From: Streptomyces boluensis
Lineage (GTDB): Bacteria; Actinomycetota; Actinomycetes; Streptomycetales; Streptomycetaceae
Length of the DNA stretch: 43,993 nt
Direction of reading: 5' to 3'
Assembly (NCBI RefSeq): GCF_009908195.1
Contig: NZ_JAAAHS010000018.1
Location: 1 to 43,993 of the forward strand
This document shows, in pieces, positions 40,825-43,993 of the stretch (the first letter of the stretch is position 1; each line of letters opens with the position of its first letter). The position numbers and the translations under genes are program-made. The notes under the pieces are model-generated. The model was not told where the DNA came from, ran no database searches, and saw nothing but the letters and a program-made list of their open reading frames with translations.

Positions 40825-40844
40825 ACCGGTCGAGACCAGCTGGT
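40825..40844. promoter_or_regulatory. DasR-like site overlapping a palindrome
   Basis: ACCGGTCGAGACCAGC (40825-40840) matches the DasR consensus ACTGGTCTAGACCAGT at 13 of 16 positions. ACCAGCTGGT (40835-40844) is a perfect palindrome overlapping it. It lies after the ABC permease gene and before the XRE gene. DasR senses amino-sugar phosphates; a link to the sugar importer or the XRE gene is possible but unproven. Confidence 0.35.
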
Positions 40845-40861
40845 AGAAACGTCCAAAAGAG

Positions 40862-41773
40862 TCAGCCTTTGACCGCGCCCCCCAGGGCGAACCCCCCGCC
40901 GAGCCGCCGTGCGATCAGGATGTACAGGAGCAGGACCGGGGTCGAGTAGATGACCGAGAACGCCGCCAGCTGGCCGTAGACCACCGTGCCGCGGTTGCCG
41001 AAGAAGTCGTTGATGCTGACCGAGGCGGGCATCTGGTCGGGGCTGAGCAGGAGCATGAAGGGGACGAAGAAATTGCCCCACATCATGACGAACGAGTACA
41101 CGGTCACCACCGCGATGCCTGGGCCCATCAGGGGCAGGACCACGCGGAGCAGGGACTGGAACGGGGAGGCGCCGTCCGTCCACGCGGCCTCCTCGAGTTC
41201 TCTGGGGACACCGTCCATGAAGTTCTTCATCAGCCATACGGCGAACGGGAGTTGGGACGCCGCGAAGAACAGGATCGTGCCGTGCATCGTGTCGATCAGC
41301 TCGACCTGCACGAACAGCGCGTACACCGGCACCATGATCGCGGTGATCGGCAGACACGTCGCGAAGAGGATCGTCGCCAGGAAGGCGCGGCCCGTACGGG
41401 AGCGGTAGCGGGACAGCGGGTACGCCGCGAGGGCCGCGCAGCTCACCGTCAGGAGCGTCGCCCCGCCACACAGCAGCAGGCTGTTGAGGAGCGGGGTGAA
41501 TGTCACGTCGGGGACGAGGACCGCGTCGAAGTTCGCGAACGTGGGCTCCTCGGGGAACTTCACCCGCAGGTCGGCCTCCGCGTCCACGGCCGAGAACAGC
41601 ACCCAGGCGAGCGGCAGGACGAACGCCGCCGCCACCGCGAGCAGCGCCACGTCCGCGGAGAGGCGGTGGCCCCGGCGGCGGGCGGAGGCGGACAGGGTGC
41701 GCTCGGCGGACCGCGTGCGTTTGACGGGCAGCGTGCGCTTGACGGGCGGCGTGCGCGTGACGGAGCCGGACAA
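40862..41773 (-). CDS. sugar ABC importer permease, MalG-like
   Basis: A 303-residue permease with six TM segments after a basic, repetitive N-terminus (TPPVKRTLPVKRT). The EAA loop is ELEEAAWTDGASPFQSLLRVVLP. The start is TTG at 41773, just downstream of the preceding permease stop (one base between). It is third in the operon: binding protein, MalF-like, MalG-like. No ATPase gene adjoins. Confidence 0.9.
   Translation of the reverse strand: MSGSVTRTPPVKRTLPVKRTRSAERTLSASARRRGHRLSADVALLAVAAAFVLPLAWVLFSAVDAEADLRVKFPEEPTFANFDAVLVPDVTFTPLLNSLLLCGGATLLTVSCAALAAYPLSRYRSRTGRAFLATILFATCLPITAIMVPVYALFVQVELIDTMHGTILFFAASQLPFAVWLMKNFMDGVPRELEEAAWTDGASPFQSLLRVVLPLMGPGIAVVTVYSFVMMWGNFFVPFMLLLSPDQMPASVSINDFFGNRGTVVYGQLAAFSVIYSTPVLLLYILIARRLGGGFALGGAVKG
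41713..41766 (-). repeat. three 18-bp tandem units in a permease N-terminus
   Basis: GCGTGCGTTTGACGGGCA, GCGTGCGCTTGACGGGCG and GCGTGCGCGTGACGGAGC are head to tail on the plus strand. They encode the (T-x-P-V-K-R) repeats on the minus strand. Confidence 0.8.
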
Positions 41774-41774
41774 T

Positions 41775-42653
41775 TCAGACCTCCGTGCGCAGCAGGCGCA
41801 TGTAGACGAGGGAGAAGAGGGAGCCCACCACGAGCAGCAGCAGCGCCACCGCCGTCGCGTACCCGATCATGCTGTTCTGGAAGGCCTGTTCGTACATGTA
41901 GAGGGGCAGGGTCTGGCTGCGGCCGCCGGGGCCGCCGCGGGTCATCACCCAGATCAGGCCGAACACCGACAGCGTCTGCAGGGTGTTGAGCATCAGGTTC
42001 GTGCCGATGGAGCGGCGGATCATCGGCAGCGTGATGTGCCACATCCGCCGCAGGCCGCTCGCCCCGTCGACCTGCGCGGCCTCCGTGACCTCCTTCGGGA
42101 TCTCGTTCAGGGCCGCCGAGTACACCAGCATCGAGAACGCCGTACCGCGCCACACGTTCGCGAACGACACCGCCAGGATCGGCAGCGTGTACAGCCAGTT
42201 CTGGCCCGGCAGGTGCAGCCAGTCGAGGACCGCGTTCAGGGTGCCCTCGCGGCGGAAGAACGCGTACAGCAGAAAGCCCGCCACCACCTCCGGCAGCACC
42301 CACGCCACCACCACGATCCCGCCGGTCAGCGTGCGCACCGGCCTGGACGCGCGCCGCATCAGGGCCGCGAGGCCGAGGCCGAGCGTGTTCTGCCCGATCA
42401 GGGACGACACCACCGTGAACACCAGGGTCAGCCAGACCGCGTGTCGGAAGTCCTCGTCCCCGAACGCCTTCGTGAAGTTGTCGAGGCCCACGAACGACGA
42501 CTCGGCCTGACCCGTCAACTGCAGGTCGGTGAAGGCGAGATACACGCAGTAGCCCAGCGGGCCCGCGAGGAACAGCAGCAGCAGGACCACACCGGGCGAG
42601 GCCGGCAGGGCCCGCGCCAGCGCGCGGCGCGGCCCTGAGGCGGCAGAGCTCAC
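41775..42653 (-). CDS. sugar ABC importer permease, MalF-like
   Basis: A 292-residue permease with six TM segments, beginning SPGVVLLLLFLAGPLGYCVY. The EAA loop is EVTEAAQVDGASGLRRMWHITLP, followed by the late TM segment AVALLLLVVGSLFSLVYMRL. The GTG at 42653 overlaps the binding-protein stop (GTGA). It pairs with the MalG-like protein as the membrane channel of the importer. Confidence 0.9.
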   Translation of the reverse strand: MSSAASGPRRALARALPASPGVVLLLLFLAGPLGYCVYLAFTDLQLTGQAESSFVGLDNFTKAFGDEDFRHAVWLTLVFTVVSSLIGQNTLGLGLAALMRRASRPVRTLTGGIVVVAWVLPEVVAGFLLYAFFRREGTLNAVLDWLHLPGQNWLYTLPILAVSFANVWRGTAFSMLVYSAALNEIPKEVTEAAQVDGASGLRRMWHITLPMIRRSIGTNLMLNTLQTLSVFGLIWVMTRGGPGGRSQTLPLYMYEQAFQNSMIGYATAVALLLLVVGSLFSLVYMRLLRTEV

Positions 42654-43993
42654 TTCTTGACCACTTCGCCGCCCGTGACGGAGTCCAGCTCCTCGTCGTA
42701 CGTCCTCGCCGCCTCCTCGACCGAGGTGTCCCCGGTCGTCACGCCCTCCATGGCCTCCTGGACCGCCGTCGACACCTTCGGATACGCGGGATACGCGGGC
42801 CGGTAGTGCGTGAACTCCACCAGGTCGGTGAAGAACTCGATGCCGGGCTGCGCCTTCACGTACTCCGGGTCGTCGGCGACGTCCTCACGGACCGCGATGC
42901 CCGAGTTCGCGACGTACCACTTCTGCGCGTTCGCCTTCGTCTGCATCGTCTTGATGAACTCGAAGGCCAGGTCGGGGTTGCCCGCCTTCGACGGGATCGC
43001 CCAGGTCCAGCCGCCGGACATGCTGACCTTGCCGGGCGCCTGCCCGTTCTGCGTCGGCATGTGCGCGAGCCCCAGCTCCTTCGACCACTGGGGCCACGCG
43101 TGGCCCGCGCCGGGCAGCCAGTCCTGCGGCAGCCACGAGCCGTCCAGGTTGATCGCCAGCTTGCCCTCGGGCATCAGCTCACCGCGGGTCCGCGTGCCGA
43201 TGTTCGGGTCGAGGGCGTCCGACACCTCGGGGCCGAGCTTCTCCTCGTACACCGTCTCCACGAACTCCAGGGAGTCCTTGAAGCCCTTGCCGCCCGCCAC
43301 CCACTTCTTCTTCGCCGGGTCGTACATCGGGTCCTCGCCCGTGCCGTACAGGAGCATCTCGAAGCCCTGCATCGTGGCCATCTCGCCCGCGGGCTTGCCC
43401 GTGTAGACGTTCAGCGGGATGACGCCCGGCACCTTCTTCTTGACCGTGCGGGCGGCGTCCAGGATCTCCGCCCAGTTCTTCGGCTGCCAGTCCTCGGGCA
43501 GGCCCGCCTTCTTGAAGATGTCCTTGCTGAACCAGAGCCCACGGGTGTCCGTGCCGTCCGGCACCCCGTACGTCTTCCCGTCCTCGCCCTTCGCCGCGGC
43601 CTTCGCGGTGTCGAAGAACCGGCCCCAGTCCTTCCACTTCTTCAGATACGGGTCCAGGGGCTTCAAGTACCCGCTCGTGATGTCCGAGTTGACGAGGAAG
43701 GTGTCCTCGTAGACGAGGTCGGGCGCGGTCTTCGGGGAGCGCAGCATCTGCTGCAGCTTCGTGTAGTACTCCGAGTCCGGCGCCTTGATCGGGACGAGCT
43801 TCACCTTCTTGCCCGGGTGCGCGTTCTCGAACTGCTTCTTCATCTCGGCCAGGTACTTGTCCGGCACCCGGATCTGGTTGTCCGTGGACTGCTTGTACGA
43901 GACCTTCACGACATCCGGATCGCTGTCGCCGCCCCCACCACAGGCGGTGAGCGTGGCGGCGGCGAACACGGCGGCGGCGGTGAGGAACACGGG
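42650..43993 (-). CDS. sugar-binding lipoprotein, cut by the window end
   Basis: At least 446 residues of a family 1 solute-binding protein. The hydrophobic signal and lipobox (FLTAAAVFAAATLTACGGGG) are visible. GTG at 43988-43990 could be a start, but the basic n-region is missing before it, so the gene most likely continues beyond the window. Body: MKKQFENAHPGKKVKLVPIK, MLRSPKTAPDLVYEDTFLVN, GLWFSKDIFKKAGLPEDWQP, GKLAINLDGSWLPQDW and VSMSGGWTWAIPSKAGNPD. It delivers a carbohydrate, identity unknown, to the permeases at 40862-42653. Confidence 0.9.
   Translation of the reverse strand, partial: PVFLTAAAVFAAATLTACGGGGDSDPDVVKVSYKQSTDNQIRVPDKYLAEMKKQFENAHPGKKVKLVPIKAPDSEYYTKLQQMLRSPKTAPDLVYEDTFLVNSDITSGYLKPLDPYLKKWKDWGRFFDTAKAAAKGEDGKTYGVPDGTDTRGLWFSKDIFKKAGLPEDWQPKNWAEILDAARTVKKKVPGVIPLNVYTGKPAGEMATMQGFEMLLYGTGEDPMYDPAKKKWVAGGKGFKDSLEFVETVYEEKLGPEVSDALDPNIGTRTRGELMPEGKLAINLDGSWLPQDWLPGAGHAWPQWSKELGLAHMPTQNGQAPGKVSMSGGWTWAIPSKAGNPDLAFEFIKTMQTKANAQKWYVANSGIAVREDVADDPEYVKAQPGIEFFTDLVEFTHYRPAYPAYPKVSTAVQEAMEGVTTGDTSVEEAARTYDEELDSVTGGEVVKK

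Noticed and set aside
1..43993. tRNA genes or CRISPR arrays
   Set aside because: No tRNA T-loop/acceptor pattern or regularly spaced direct repeats with unique spacers in any intergenic region.

Overview
The window is chromosomal DNA of a Streptomyces (or close relative). It has very high GC, many GTG/TTG starts and GTGA/TTGA stop-start overlaps. Typical actinobacterial families are present (DUF3817, DUF6230, DUF6114, DUF5937, AIM24 triplets, RppA). So are two dispersed palindromic repeats I recognise from Streptomyces genomes. No tRNA, rRNA, CRISPR array, transposase or integrase was seen.

Layout. 1-2.5 kb: remnant of a PepSY-type gene beside an OmpR/EnvZ-like two-component pair preceded by 10-11 bp spaced repeats. 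2.5-6.1 kb: a MarR regulator, three tandem AIM24 proteins, then a divergent DUF3817 membrane protein and a thiamine-binding-family protein with a Rex-like site in their promoter. 6.2-8.6 kb: a drug-efflux MFS protein convergent with a secreted RTX-like repeat protein. 8.6-13.2 kb: a tetrahydroxynaphthalene/flaviolin pigment cluster. It comprises a MomA-like cupin, a CYP158A2-like P450 and type III PKS RppA, with a second CYP158-like P450 and an orphan acyl-CoA carboxylase epsilon subunit on the other strand. 13.3-16.3 kb: a processive GT2 synthase convergent with a GH6 lipoprotein. 16.4-19.7 kb: a DUF5937/ArsR-type regulator divergent from an MFS exporter, a second MarR gene and a second DUF3817 gene.

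19.7-25.4 kb is the most unusual part. A near-consensus promoter and a 25-codon leader ORF ending in Cys precede a tightly coupled five-gene operon. The operon encodes a solute-binding lipoprotein, two permeases, a fused CMD/AhpD-like protein and an acyl-CoA-dehydrogenase-like oxidoreductase. This looks like an uptake-plus-oxidation pathway, possibly for an organosulfur compound, controlled by a leader peptide. 25.4-28.4 kb: icmA (isobutyryl-CoA mutase large subunit) behind a perfect 24-bp palindrome, then a secreted alpha/beta hydrolase.

28.4-40 kb: TetR regulator, thioredoxin/TPR (CnoX-like) protein, a DUF6230-DUF6114-secreted protein cassette, then the central-carbon block pyk, ackA, pta and divergent pfkA. 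From memory this resembles the S. coelicolor SCO5415-SCO5426 neighbourhood. If so, the ABC/CMD operon, and possibly the pigment cluster, are insertions relative to that order. 40-44 kb: an XRE-type regulator and a second sugar ABC importer (two permeases and a binding protein cut by the window end). Neither ABC operon has an ATPase gene, which fits a shared MsiK-type ATPase encoded elsewhere.
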